A stretch of 64,000 nucleotides of DNA from Litorimonas sp947503715 (GTDB taxonomy: Bacteria > Pseudomonadota > Alphaproteobacteria > Caulobacterales > Maricaulaceae): the NCBI RefSeq assembly GCF_050271975.1, contig NZ_CP189850.1:1302001-1366000 (forward strand), given 5' to 3'. Below are positions 16,973-26,047 of the stretch, in pieces. Under the pieces are notes generated by a model. It saw only the letters and a list, made by a program, of their open reading frames with translations, was not told where the DNA came from and did no database searches. Every line of letters begins with the position of its first letter. The first letter of the stretch is position 1. The position numbers and the translations under genes are program-made.

Positions 16973-18298
16973 ATGTCTCTTAATTCTACAACTATGCGAC
17001 ACGCCGCACTGACCTCATTGGTTCTGCTGACACCTGCTTTTATGATGACAGCTCAGGCACAATCATCAGAGATTATTTCAACGGCTGCGCCCACGAGTGT
17101 TGCACCTGAAGGATGTCTCCGGCTGAACGACGTTCTTGAACTGGCGGGTCGGCGCGATCCTTCTGTTCTTATCGCCAGAGCCGGAGAAGACGAGGCTGAT
17201 GCAGATATTGATCAAGCCCGCTCACTTTACCGGCCCCGCCTTGATGCGGTTGGTCGAACAGGTGTGGGCAGCACTGGTGTGGTCGATAGCGGTGTTTCTA
17301 ATTCCATCGGTTTTCGGGCCTCGCAGAGATTGATTGATTTCGGTGATGCGAAATATGCGCGTCGATCCGCCCGTGCAGATTTCGCAGCGGCACAGGATGA
17401 CACTCGCCAAGCGGCTCTCGATGCGGCCACTCAAGCCGGGTTCGCTTTACTGGAATATCACGAAGCTATTGCTCAAATTAAACTAACAGAACGTCGGCGT
17501 GATTACTTTTCGCGGCAGCTGGACTCTATAGACAAGTTACTGGAAATGGGTGGCGCGACGCGCACTGAACGCGCATCAGTCGCCTCACAATTATCGGAAA
17601 CGGAAGGATTCGTCCTTGAACTCGAATTTCGGCGCGACAGGGCCGAAACTCAAATCGAACTCACCACACGGGCTTCTTCACCGATATGTGCGATATCTGA
17701 TAGTTCCGATTTTTCGTCTGCACCGTCCTATCTTGTGGCTCAACAAGCTGTCACGCAAGCGCTGGACAATAACCCGGCTCTCGGTGCTTTGAGAAATCGC
17801 GCGGAAGGCGAAGCCGCCAGAGCAAGGCGTGAAGCTCGAGCCAGACTTCCGATTATCAGTGTTGTCGCCACAGGGGCTTATTCTTCCATTGGTGGCTTCG
17901 ATCAATTCGAATTTCGTGATCGGGTAGGTGTTGATGTAACCGTTCCGCTTTATTCTGGTAACGCTCTACGCGCCCAAAAGAGACGTGCAACGGCGCGAGA
18001 AACAGCTGCGCGGGCCCGCGTTTTTGATAGAGAGCAACAGCTTCGCGAAGATGTTTCCATTACTTGGCAACGCTTGAATTCTCTGGAAAAGCAATTGCAA
18101 ACGCGTGTTGAAGTCGAGCATCAAACACGCCTGCAGTTCGAAGCTGCTGAAATTGAAGCTGGTGCAGGTACCATTACATACAGGGATTTGGTCGAGCTCC
18201 GGATTGAATTTGAGGAAGCCGGGCTAGCGCGAATACAAACGACGTTTGATCTTGAACAGCAGAAATTAGTCCTACGGTCTCTGACAGGGCGGCTTTAA
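16973..18298 (+). CDS. TolC-family outer-membrane channel of type I secretion
   Basis: The protein has 441 residues from the ATG at 16973, 4 bases after the HlyD stop. A reading frame runs further upstream inside hlyD, but the signal peptide starts here (cleavage near MTAQAQ, ~27). Two long helical repeats typical of outer-membrane efflux proteins are seen, ending DLEQQKLVLRSLTGRL. It completes the export tunnel for the RTX protein. A short ACTGAT/ATCAGT hairpin follows (18300-18318) without a T-run. Confidence 0.9.
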   Translation: MSLNSTTMRHAALTSLVLLTPAFMMTAQAQSSEIISTAAPTSVAPEGCLRLNDVLELAGRRDPSVLIARAGEDEADADIDQARSLYRPRLDAVGRTGVGSTGVVDSGVSNSIGFRASQRLIDFGDAKYARRSARADFAAAQDDTRQAALDAATQAGFALLEYHEAIAQIKLTERRRDYFSRQLDSIDKLLEMGGATRTERASVASQLSETEGFVLELEFRRDRAETQIELTTRASSPICAISDSSDFSSAPSYLVAQQAVTQALDNNPALGALRNRAEGEAARARREARARLPIISVVATGAYSSIGGFDQFEFRDRVGVDVTVPLYSGNALRAQKRRATARETAARARVFDREQQLREDVSITWQRLNSLEKQLQTRVEVEHQTRLQFEAAEIEAGAGTITYRDLVELRIEFEEAGLARIQTTFDLEQQKLVLRSLTGRL

Positions 18299-18734
18299 AA
18301 CTGATCCCCCTATCAGTATGAAAATTATGGTATAAATATTAACGCAAGTGTGAGGTTTAGTCGGACTTTGACACTGGAGTATCATGAAACTATCTAGTCT
18401 CGGTTTTTAGCATTTTAATACGCATAAGTTAAAGCAAACGCAGTAGATCAAAAGAAATAATTCGGTGAAGATTTCTGTTTACTTTATTTCTAATTTTTCC
18501 TGATCTTTCGATCAATCGGTCACTACCGAGAAAACTTCGAACTCTTTTCCTGGATGACGTGAGAATAATTATTACTGTGTTTTTTATGCCGAAGATTTCG
18601 GTGCTAAAGACATAAGTCATGAAGACCTTGAAATAGTGTTTGTGAGCCTATTTGACCATATCGGTAATATATTCCATGGGAATTGTAGAATCGAGAATGA
18701 TGGCGTCTCCTTCGCTGGCACTTCGGGCCGGCCT

Positions 18735-18784
18735 GGCGTGGGCCAAGCCACCTTCGCGGTCTTGGCCGTGCGGCTTTCATCCCT
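18735..18784. repeat. 50-bp dispersed repeat, copy 2
   Basis: Ungapped partner of 3791-3840. In this copy GGCCAAG (18741-18747) and CTTGGCC (18761-18767) can pair as a hairpin; in copy 1 the left arm is eroded. Confidence 0.6.
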
Positions 18785-18856
18785 AGCTCATGCCGCGGCT
18801 CGCGGCCGTTACTTCAGAATTTGAGACAGTCTGAGATAACTTATGGCGAAAATATA

Positions 18857-18923
18857 GGGGTTTCAGTGCCCTAACTGGTTGTCGGAGGAAAAAAGCTGGT
18901 GTCCAAGAGCGGCACTGAACCCC
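18857..18923. repeat. inverted repeat GGGGTTTCAGTGCC / GGCACTGAACCCC
   Basis: The arms (18857-18870 and 18911-18923) pair with a single-base bulge and enclose about 40 bases. No gene is associated; it could be a remnant of a mobile element end or an RNA structure. Confidence 0.45.
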
Positions 18924-19031
18924 GAACTATCCGCATAAGCCGGAAAAAAGCATAAAATTACGGTTTTAAGGGGATAATTAAAGGAAATTACAAGGCTTAG
19001 AGACTTTTAGGGGTGGCTAAAGAGTAAAGTA

Positions 19032-19116
19032 ATGGTGTCCCCACACAGTACGATGCTGTGTAGAAAAACACATGTAAGTCAATTGCTTAAGATTACAAAA
19101 TTCGAATTTGTGGCAC
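19032..19116. repeat. integrase-associated (att-like) repeat, copy 1
   Basis: This copy aligns with 38418-38503 over ~85 bases at roughly three-quarters identity and in the same orientation. Shared blocks are ATGGTG, CCCCACA, ACGATGCT, CAATTGCTTA and TGTGGCAC. The other copy lies just outside the 5' end of an integrase gene, so this may be the far end of an old integrated element or a solo relic. Confidence 0.5.
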
Positions 19117-19289
19117 GTTCACATTTGATTTTGTTGCACACGGATATCTTCTGTTTTCCAAGTTTCTGTCAAATGGAATGTGGACAGGTGAACAAAGGGT
19201 TTGAGTATAGCGAATTTGAACACTTAGTTGATTTTTAAGCCCTCTAAAAGAAAGCCTATAGATTTATGATCATCGAATGAGAAAGTTCA

Positions 19290-19709
19290 CTATTTCCCGC
19301 CATCAAGTCCATCTTGTAACTTTTTAAGCGCGTCCATTTTTCCGTCTCGCGCAAGCTTGGCTTGTTTTGGCCAGCTATTGGGTTTGTGGAATGAAAAACG
19401 AGGGCCGGCGTCTTTAAGAATTTTCTCCAATCTCCCGACTTTAGCTTTCGCCAAATCCGCGAAGGTGACGATTCCGTCGGCGTTTAGCAATCCAGCGATC
19501 TTAGGCCCGATACCTTCAACGACTGTCAGATTATCTTTTTTGATAGGTGATTTTTTTTTGGGCTTTTTCTTCGCAGGTTTCGGCTTTGATGTACTCGGCG
19601 CTGTTTCAACTTGGTGCCAATAAACATCAGGATGTTGCCGGAAGCCGTCCGCCTCAGCAAGCCGGTAGGCCTCTATCTGTTTCATCTCATAGGTTGTTTT
19701 GCCGGCCAT
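19290..19709 (-). CDS. small protein with DUF2934-like N-terminus and helix-hairpin-helix C-terminus
   Basis: The protein has 139 residues from the ATG at 19709, which has AGGAG six bases upstream; the ATG two codons earlier abuts AGGAG directly. Residues ~8-35 (IEAYRLAEADGFRQHPDVYW) resemble DUF2934. A Lys/Pro-rich linker (KPAKKKPKKKSPIKK) suggests nucleic-acid contact. The HhH motif is VVEGIGPKIAGLL at ~62-74, followed by a second helical unit, the arrangement seen in DUF4332/RadC-like DNA-binding proteins. Next to glgB in the same direction, but no link to glycogen is evident. Confidence 0.75.
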   Translation of the reverse strand: MAGKTTYEMKQIEAYRLAEADGFRQHPDVYWHQVETAPSTSKPKPAKKKPKKKSPIKKDNLTVVEGIGPKIAGLLNADGIVTFADLAKAKVGRLEKILKDAGPRFSFHKPNSWPKQAKLARDGKMDALKKLQDGLDGGK

Positions 19710-19883
19710 TTTCATCTCCTATGTTTTTGTTCTGCGTTTTTAAAATCCTTCAGTCCTTAATATACTGAGCGTAAGTATCATATGTCGCTTGGGCCTCGCA
19801 GAACGAACGGTCTGGGGCGATATGGAATTGTTCTAAATATAAGTGGGAAGCACTGATTTTAATCACAGCTCGAGACAGTGGAT

Positions 19884-22073
19884 TTAAGACTTATCTGTCG
19901 CAAAGCTAAAAATAAGGGTCGATAAAGCTGGCAACGTCAAAGACAGTGACTGTGTTTGCCCGTGAGCGCCAACGTCGTCTGACGCTAATCCGCCAAGATT
20001 GCCTTGACCCGCACCGCCGTAAAGTTGGCTATCTGTATTCAGTTTCTCTTGCCAGAATCCAGCTTTGGGTACACCAATGCGGTAGGGTGCGCGGACGGCC
20101 GCTGAGAAATTACAAACGACGAGCACTGGGTTTTGTCGGTCGTTATCCCACCGGACAAAAGACAACACATTATCCGCTTGAGCGCCGCCATCAATCCACT
20201 GAAATCCATCCTGTTCGCAATCTTTTTCGAATAGGGCGGGCGTGGCCAGATAAAGCTTGTTCAAATCGCCAATAAGCGTTTGCATGTTTTTATGTTCGGG
20301 ATATTGGAGCAAATGCCAGTCCAACGAGGAATCCGCTTTCCACTCTTGGCTTTGCGCAAATTCGCAGCCCATGAACAAAAGCTTCTTTCCGGGATGGCCC
20401 CACATAAATCCGAAATAGGCACGAAGATTGGCATGCTTTTGCCAGCGATCCCCGGGCATGCGGTCCAAGAGCGAGCCTTTGCCGTGAACGACCTCATCAT
20501 GAGAGAGCGGCAGGACGTAATTTTCAGAAAAGGCATAGTCGATTCCGAAGGTCATATTGTGATGATGGAACTGCCTGTTAATCGGGTCTTCGCCCATATA
20601 TTCGAGCGTATCATTCATCCAGCCCATGTTCCATTTAAATCCAAAGCCTAAGCCGTCTTGATCGGTTGGTGATGTGACGCTGGGCCACGCTGTGCTTTCT
20701 TCGGCCACGGTGAAAATACCGCCCATCGCCGAATAAGCATCCGCGTTCATGGATTGCAGAAATTTGACGGCTTCCCAATTTTGGTTGCTGCCGTCAGGGT
20801 TCGGAATCCACTCGCCGTCTTCGCGAGAATAGTCCAGATAGAGCATGGACGCGACCGCATCGACGCGCAGACCGTCTAGGTGATATTCTTCGAGCCAGAA
20901 ACGGGCATTGGCGACGAGATAATTGACGACCTCGCGGCGGCCGAAATTAAATATCAGTGTATTCCAATCGGGGTGAAACCCTTTGCGCGGATCAGCGTGC
21001 TCATAAAGATAAGAGCCGTCGAATTGTGCGAGCCCGTGTTCATCGGACGGAAAATGTCCCGGCACCCAATCGAGAATGATACCAACTTCAGCTTCGTGAC
21101 AGGCGTCGACAAAGGCTTTAAAGTCATCAGCGGTGCCATGACGCGCTGTTGGTGCATACAGCCCAATGGGTTGATAACCCCAAGAGCCGTCAAACGGATG
21201 TTCGGTAATTGGCATTAGCTCAATATGTGTGAACCCCAAAGACTTCACATAAGGGATGAGTTTCTCTGCCAGATCCGCATAGGACAGGAAACCGCCGTCA
21301 TCTGTGCGCTGCCATGACCCTAAATGAACTTCATAAATCGACATCGGCGCAGCGCGGTGATGGCGCACGTAACGCGACTCCAGCCATTTACTATCACGCC
21401 AATTATAAGTCGAAAGATCGCGCACTACCGATGCAGACTTTGGCCGCATTTCACCGCCAAATCCGAACGGGTCAGCCTTCAAGGGCTGCATATGTCCGGA
21501 CGCATCGCGGATGGCATATTTATAGGTTACTCCATCACCGACGTCCGGCAGGAACAGCTCCCATATCCCGCTGCCGCCGCGAGACCGCATCGGGTTTTTT
21601 ACATCGCTCCAATGATTGAAATCGCCGGCCACGCAGACACCGGCGGCATTGGGTGCCCAAAGCGCAAAGCGTGTCCCGCTTACGCCGTCTTGCTCCGTCA
21701 CATGTGCGCCGAGTATCCGATAGGCATGCACATGACGACCTTCGGAAAGCAGGTATAAGTCCAAGTCACCGATAGTTGGTGCAAATCGATAAGGGTCCTC
21801 AAAACTATGGGAGCCGCCGTCATAATGCGCGACGTAACGGTAACCTGTTTTGATCTTAATGGGCGTCAGTGTCGTTTCAAATAATCCCGCGTCGTGAATC
21901 TTGGTCATTTCTGCAACAGGTTTATTTCCGCGTGGCGTAAATATCTCAATCTTATGCGCCTCAGGCGCATAGGTTCGTAATATATCTTGTTTACCGTTGC
22001 TATGATGCCCTAATCTCGAAAAAGGGTCGGCATGCGTGCCGGAAACAAGGCGGTGAATTTCGCTACTATTCAT
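19884..22073 (-). CDS. glgB: 1,4-alpha-glucan branching enzyme
   Basis: The protein has 729 residues, full length. An N-terminal CBM48-type beta domain (~20-230) precedes the GH13 barrel: HIELMPITEHPFDGSWGYQP, nucleophile Asp405 in GLRVDAVASM, acid/base Glu458 in TVAEES and Asp526 in LPLSHDEVVHG. It makes the alpha-1,6 branches of glycogen. It lies 21 bases downstream of glgP, so the two form a minus-strand operon divergent from glgC-glgA-glgX/malQ-pgm. Confidence 0.97.
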   Translation of the reverse strand: MNSSEIHRLVSGTHADPFSRLGHHSNGKQDILRTYAPEAHKIEIFTPRGNKPVAEMTKIHDAGLFETTLTPIKIKTGYRYVAHYDGGSHSFEDPYRFAPTIGDLDLYLLSEGRHVHAYRILGAHVTEQDGVSGTRFALWAPNAAGVCVAGDFNHWSDVKNPMRSRGGSGIWELFLPDVGDGVTYKYAIRDASGHMQPLKADPFGFGGEMRPKSASVVRDLSTYNWRDSKWLESRYVRHHRAAPMSIYEVHLGSWQRTDDGGFLSYADLAEKLIPYVKSLGFTHIELMPITEHPFDGSWGYQPIGLYAPTARHGTADDFKAFVDACHEAEVGIILDWVPGHFPSDEHGLAQFDGSYLYEHADPRKGFHPDWNTLIFNFGRREVVNYLVANARFWLEEYHLDGLRVDAVASMLYLDYSREDGEWIPNPDGSNQNWEAVKFLQSMNADAYSAMGGIFTVAEESTAWPSVTSPTDQDGLGFGFKWNMGWMNDTLEYMGEDPINRQFHHHNMTFGIDYAFSENYVLPLSHDEVVHGKGSLLDRMPGDRWQKHANLRAYFGFMWGHPGKKLLFMGCEFAQSQEWKADSSLDWHLLQYPEHKNMQTLIGDLNKLYLATPALFEKDCEQDGFQWIDGGAQADNVLSFVRWDNDRQNPVLVVCNFSAAVRAPYRIGVPKAGFWQEKLNTDSQLYGGAGQGNLGGLASDDVGAHGQTQSLSLTLPALSTLIFSFATDKS

Positions 22074-22094
22074 TCTCCCGCCTTCCTAATAATA

Positions 22095-24539
22095 TTATAT
22101 CGTCGGTGTCTTCCAGATGTCCTTGGCATAGCCACGAATTGTCCGATCAGAACTGAACCAACCCATGCGAGCCGTATTTAGGATCGCCATCTTGGCCCAT
22201 TCCGAAGGCTTTTGATAGACCTCATCAATATGGCGCTGCGTGGCCCAATAATCTTCGAAATCCGGGACGACTTGGAAATAATCGTGATTTTTAATATTAT
22301 CCAAAATATCGCGATAACGGCCTGTATCTCCGTCACTGAAGAAACCACTCTCAAGCTGCCCGATGATTTGCTGGAGGCGCTGGGAATCTTTGATGACTTC
22401 GGATGGCCGCGCACGGCGATGTTGACGTTCGGCCACAGCGTCGGCTTTCATACCGAAGATAAAGATATTATCTTCGCCTAAATGCTCTTGCATCTCGACA
22501 TTGGCGCCGTCGAGTGTGCCAACGGTTAGCGCGCCGTTAAGCGCAAATTTCATATTGCCTGTACCGGAGGCTTCGAAACCAGCGGTTGAAATTTGCTCGG
22601 AGAGATCAGCCCCCGGGATGAGTACTTCAGCTGCTGAGACATTGTAGTTTGGCAGGAAGATGACTTTGAGCTTATCGCCGATTTCTGGGTCATTATTGAC
22701 GACTTCTGCCACATCACTGATGAGTTTAATGATGACTTTTGCGAGAAAATAACTTGGTGCAGCTTTACCGGCGAAGATTTTCACACGCGGTTGCCACGGC
22801 GCGGAAGGGTTAGCTTTCATCTCGTTATAAAGCGCAACCGCTTCCAGAATATTCATGAGCTGACGCTTATATTCATGGATACGTTTAATCTGAATATCGA
22901 ACATCGCATCAGGATTTACAGTGATACCTATGCGCGCTTCTAAGAATTCTGCCAGACGTTTCTTATTGTCTGATTTGATGTCCATATAACGCTTTTGGAA
23001 CTTGGCATCTTCGGCAAATTCTTCGAGTTTCTTTAGTTGCTCGAGATCGTCAATCCAATCTTCACCGATTTTCTCCGTCACGAGATCAGACAGGCCCGGA
23101 TTACACTCCAGTACCCAGCGCCGCGGCGTGACACCATTGGTCTGGTTAATGATTTTATCCGGGAACATAGTGTGCAGATCATGGAAAACGGTTTGCTTCA
23201 TCAGCTCAGTATGAAGGGCTGAAACGCCGTTGACTTTGCGTGACCCAATAAAGGCCAAATTCCCCATACGCACCCAATCCTGCTGATGCGGATGGATCAC
23301 TTGTATGTTGGCGATGACGTTGTGCTCTAGCCCAACCTTCAAGGCTTCCTGATAGAAAGCGCCGTCAATCATATTGATAATCTGAAGGTGGCGCGGTAAA
23401 ATGTGCTCGAACAATCCTTTCGGCCATTTTTCAAGGGCCTCGGGTAGAAGCGTATGGTTCGTATAATGCAGCGTCTTGCGTGTAATCTCGAACGCCCGCT
23501 CAAAGCTATAATCATAATCATCCATCAAAGTCCGGATGAGCTCTGGTACAGCGATAGCAGGATGTGTGTCATTCAATTGTACAGCAACATGATCGCCGAG
23601 ATTATCCAAACTGTCATAGTTGGTGAAAAAACGTCGAATGAGGTCTTGCAGCGAAGCCGCTGTGAAGAAGTATTCTTGCTTCAGGCGTAACTCACGGCCT
23701 TCTGGCGTATGATCGCCGGGGTAGAGAACTTTCGAAAGTGTCTCAGCCAGAATTTGCTGGTGAGCGGAGGCCATAAAATCGCCCTCATTAAATTTTTTCA
23801 AATTCATGAGATCCGCCTGACGCGCAGACCAAAGGCGAAGTGTGTTCACATGCGCGCCCTTCCAACCTGCAATCGGCATATCAAAGGCAATGGCTTGAAC
23901 ACGCTCTGAAGGCTTCCATTCTGCTTTACCATCGTCACTTGTTTCAACAAAGCCGCCGTAATTAATGTCATAAACAACTTCGGGACGACGGAACTCCCAA
24001 GCATTGCCCTGAACGAGCCAATCTTCAGGTTCTTCCATCTGCCAACCATTTTCCATATTTTGACGAAAAATGCCGTGCTGATATCTGATACCATAGCCCA
24101 TGCCTGCAACGCCGGTCGTTGACATGCTGTCCATGAAACAGGCCGCAAGCCGTCCAAGCCCGCCATTGCCAAGAGCGGCATCTTGTTCTGCGTGTAAGAC
24201 ATCGTGAAAATTTAAACCTTGGGCTTCGATAAAGGTTCGAGCTTCCTGCAAGTGGCCTAAATTGGTCAGGCTGTCTTCGAGCATACGGCCAATCATAAAT
24301 TCCATAGAGAGGTAATAAACACGTTTTTGCTTTTTCTCGTAAATCTGGCGGGTCGTATCAATCCAGCCTTCGACCATACGGTCACGGATGGCCATAGATA
24401 GAGCCACACACCAATCGCGTTCTACGGCGTGAGATGTGTCTTTTCCGACAGAGTAAATAAGGTGACGCAGGACAGAGTTGCCGAAACTTTCATGCAAAAG
24501 ATCCTTCGCATCTTCGAATTCATGCTGAACAGGTTTCAT
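22095..24539 (-). CDS. glgP: glycogen phosphorylase
   Basis: The protein has 814 residues, the usual length. Family blocks include RVYYLSMEFMIGR (~73), ALGNGGLGRLAACFMDS (~122) and QLNDTHPA (~321). The pyridoxal-phosphate lysine is Lys664 in GTGNMKFALNG. It releases glucose-1-phosphate from chain ends. It is first in the glgP-glgB operon and is read away from glgC across a 198-base region with two perfect palindromes. Confidence 0.97.
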   Translation of the reverse strand: MKPVQHEFEDAKDLLHESFGNSVLRHLIYSVGKDTSHAVERDWCVALSMAIRDRMVEGWIDTTRQIYEKKQKRVYYLSMEFMIGRMLEDSLTNLGHLQEARTFIEAQGLNFHDVLHAEQDAALGNGGLGRLAACFMDSMSTTGVAGMGYGIRYQHGIFRQNMENGWQMEEPEDWLVQGNAWEFRRPEVVYDINYGGFVETSDDGKAEWKPSERVQAIAFDMPIAGWKGAHVNTLRLWSARQADLMNLKKFNEGDFMASAHQQILAETLSKVLYPGDHTPEGRELRLKQEYFFTAASLQDLIRRFFTNYDSLDNLGDHVAVQLNDTHPAIAVPELIRTLMDDYDYSFERAFEITRKTLHYTNHTLLPEALEKWPKGLFEHILPRHLQIINMIDGAFYQEALKVGLEHNVIANIQVIHPHQQDWVRMGNLAFIGSRKVNGVSALHTELMKQTVFHDLHTMFPDKIINQTNGVTPRRWVLECNPGLSDLVTEKIGEDWIDDLEQLKKLEEFAEDAKFQKRYMDIKSDNKKRLAEFLEARIGITVNPDAMFDIQIKRIHEYKRQLMNILEAVALYNEMKANPSAPWQPRVKIFAGKAAPSYFLAKVIIKLISDVAEVVNNDPEIGDKLKVIFLPNYNVSAAEVLIPGADLSEQISTAGFEASGTGNMKFALNGALTVGTLDGANVEMQEHLGEDNIFIFGMKADAVAERQHRRARPSEVIKDSQRLQQIIGQLESGFFSDGDTGRYRDILDNIKNHDYFQVVPDFEDYWATQRHIDEVYQKPSEWAKMAILNTARMGWFSSDRTIRGYAKDIWKTPTI

Positions 24540-24568
24540 GGGGTATCTCGTGAATATTTTTAAATCGG

Positions 24569-24594
24569 ATCATGCGCATGATGACAGCGCTGTC
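24569..24594. promoter_or_regulatory. two abutting perfect palindromes in the glgP/glgC divergent region
   Basis: ATCATGCGCATGAT (24569-24582) is directly followed by GACAGCGCTGTC (24583-24594); both are perfect palindromes without spacer. They lie 30-55 bases upstream of glgP and ~144 bases upstream of glgC, suitable for a regulator acting on both sides. They do not match the LacI-type operator at 3516. Confidence 0.5.
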
Positions 24595-24737
24595 CATGAG
24601 TTACTTATATCGCGGCGGGAGGTAGTCGGCAAAAAGAGATGCGTCTAGTCTTTCCCGCATGAATTTCCCTTACTACCGTATAAAAACTATGCTTAGAGTA
24701 AGAAAAACAGGAAAAAACACCCATTGAGGGGAAATTG

Positions 24738-26039
24738 ATGCAAAATAAGGCGGCCTCGTTGAATCGGCGACAAAGTGATAGAACCAATAATCGACGACTG
24801 GCTGAGAGGTCGATGGCTTTTGTTCTGGCCGGAGGGCGCGGGAGCCGCTTGAAAGATCTGACAGAGACTCGCGCCAAGCCTGCGGTCTTCTTTGGCGGCA
24901 AGTTTCGCATCATTGATTTTGCACTCTCTAATGCGATGAATTCCGGGATTAAGCGCATCGGGGTCGCGACACAATATAAGCAGCATAGCCTCATTCGACA
25001 TTTGCAACGCGGTTGGAATTTTTACCGTGCGGAACGCAATGAGAGTTTCGACATTATGCCAGCATCTCAAACCATGTCAGAAACCCGATGGTACGAAGGG
25101 ACGGCTGATGCAGTATATCAAAATATCCATATCATTGAGAGCTATTCCAACCTTGAATATATCGTCGTTCTCGCGGGAGACCATATTTACAAAATGGATT
25201 ATGAAATCATGCTCGAAGAGCATGTAAACTCTAAAGCCGATGTGACCATTGGATGCCTCGAGATACCGACAGATAATGCCAGCGAATTCGGTATTATGCA
25301 TGTAGATGAAAGTTACCGCATTACTGATTTTCTTGAAAAGCCGGCGAACCCTCCAACCATGCCAGGACAACCAGATAAATGTCTGGCATCTATGGGGATC
25401 TATGTCTTTAATAGGAATTATCTTTTTGAACAACTCCGCCGGGATGCAGCCGATCCAGATTCAGATAGAGATTTCGGCAAAAACCTCATTCCCTATATTG
25501 TGAAAAACGGGAAAGCTCAGGCACATCGCTTTACGAAGTCCTGTGTACGTTCTGACGGCGAGGAGGAAGCATACTGGCGTGATGTCGGAACCGTGGACGC
25601 CTATATGGAAGCGAATTTGGATCTGACATCTTTTGAGCCAGCTCTCAATCTTTATGACAGTAGTTGGCCAATCTGGACCTATAGTGAGTTAGCACCCGGT
25701 GCGAAATTCATCCACGACAAGGTTGGCAGGCGAGGCTCTGCCGTCAATTCTGTAATCTCTGGAGGCTGTATTGTTTCCGGAGCGCGCGTAGATCAATCTT
25801 TATTGTTTACGCGGTGTTATATTCATTCTTATTCGACGCTAAAACGCTGTATTGTGTTGCCGGAAGTCGATATCGCTGAAGTTTGTCAATTGACGAATGT
25901 CGTGATAGACAAAGGGGTTAAAATCCCTAAAGGTTTAGCCGTTGGGAATGATGCTGAACTCGACGCTAAACGCTTCTACCGCACTAAAAGTGGGGTCTGT
26001 TTAATTACACAGCCCATGATTGATAATTTGGATTTTTAG
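24738..26039 (+). CDS. glgC: glucose-1-phosphate adenylyltransferase
   Basis: The protein has 433 residues from the ATG at 24738, with GAGGGG eight bases upstream (TTG one codon earlier is less likely). The nucleotide-binding loop is FVLAGGRGSRLKDLTETRAK, followed by the sugar-phosphate site FGGKFRIIDFALSN and GIKRIGVATQYKQHSLIRH. FLEKPANPP lies in the catalytic domain and a left-handed beta-helix C-terminus follows. It makes ADP-glucose, the committed step of glycogen synthesis, and is normally allosterically controlled. First gene of the plus-strand operon; 8 bases separate it from glgA. Confidence 0.97.
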   Translation: MQNKAASLNRRQSDRTNNRRLAERSMAFVLAGGRGSRLKDLTETRAKPAVFFGGKFRIIDFALSNAMNSGIKRIGVATQYKQHSLIRHLQRGWNFYRAERNESFDIMPASQTMSETRWYEGTADAVYQNIHIIESYSNLEYIVVLAGDHIYKMDYEIMLEEHVNSKADVTIGCLEIPTDNASEFGIMHVDESYRITDFLEKPANPPTMPGQPDKCLASMGIYVFNRNYLFEQLRRDAADPDSDRDFGKNLIPYIVKNGKAQAHRFTKSCVRSDGEEEAYWRDVGTVDAYMEANLDLTSFEPALNLYDSSWPIWTYSELAPGAKFIHDKVGRRGSAVNSVISGGCIVSGARVDQSLLFTRCYIHSYSTLKRCIVLPEVDIAEVCQLTNVVIDKGVKIPKGLAVGNDAELDAKRFYRTKSGVCLITQPMIDNLDF

Positions 26040-26047
26040 CCGATATA

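Larger units (their letters stand above)
18299..19289. other. gene-free intergenic kilobase with three repeat features
   Basis: I find no convincing gene. The stretch holds copy 2 of the 50-bp repeat (18735-18784), a near-perfect 13-14 base inverted repeat (18857-18870 with 18911-18923) and an 85-base copy of the integrase-associated repeat (19032-19116). Base composition is AT-rich apart from the repeat. Short open frames here overlap repeats and lack ribosome sites. Confidence 0.6.

Noticed and set aside
19032..19062. Minus-strand tRNA 3' end, suggested by ...GGGGACACCA and a short stem
   Set aside because: There is no T-loop consensus (TTCRANY) and no cloverleaf upstream; treated as an integrase-associated repeat instead.
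19032..19238. Open frame of 68 codons
   Set aside because: It is mostly the att-like repeat, and the other repeat copy does not keep the frame.
24540..24737. LacI-type operator controlling the glycogen genes
   Set aside because: No match to TTGCAATCGTTTGTA was found in the glgP/glgC region; its palindromes are different.
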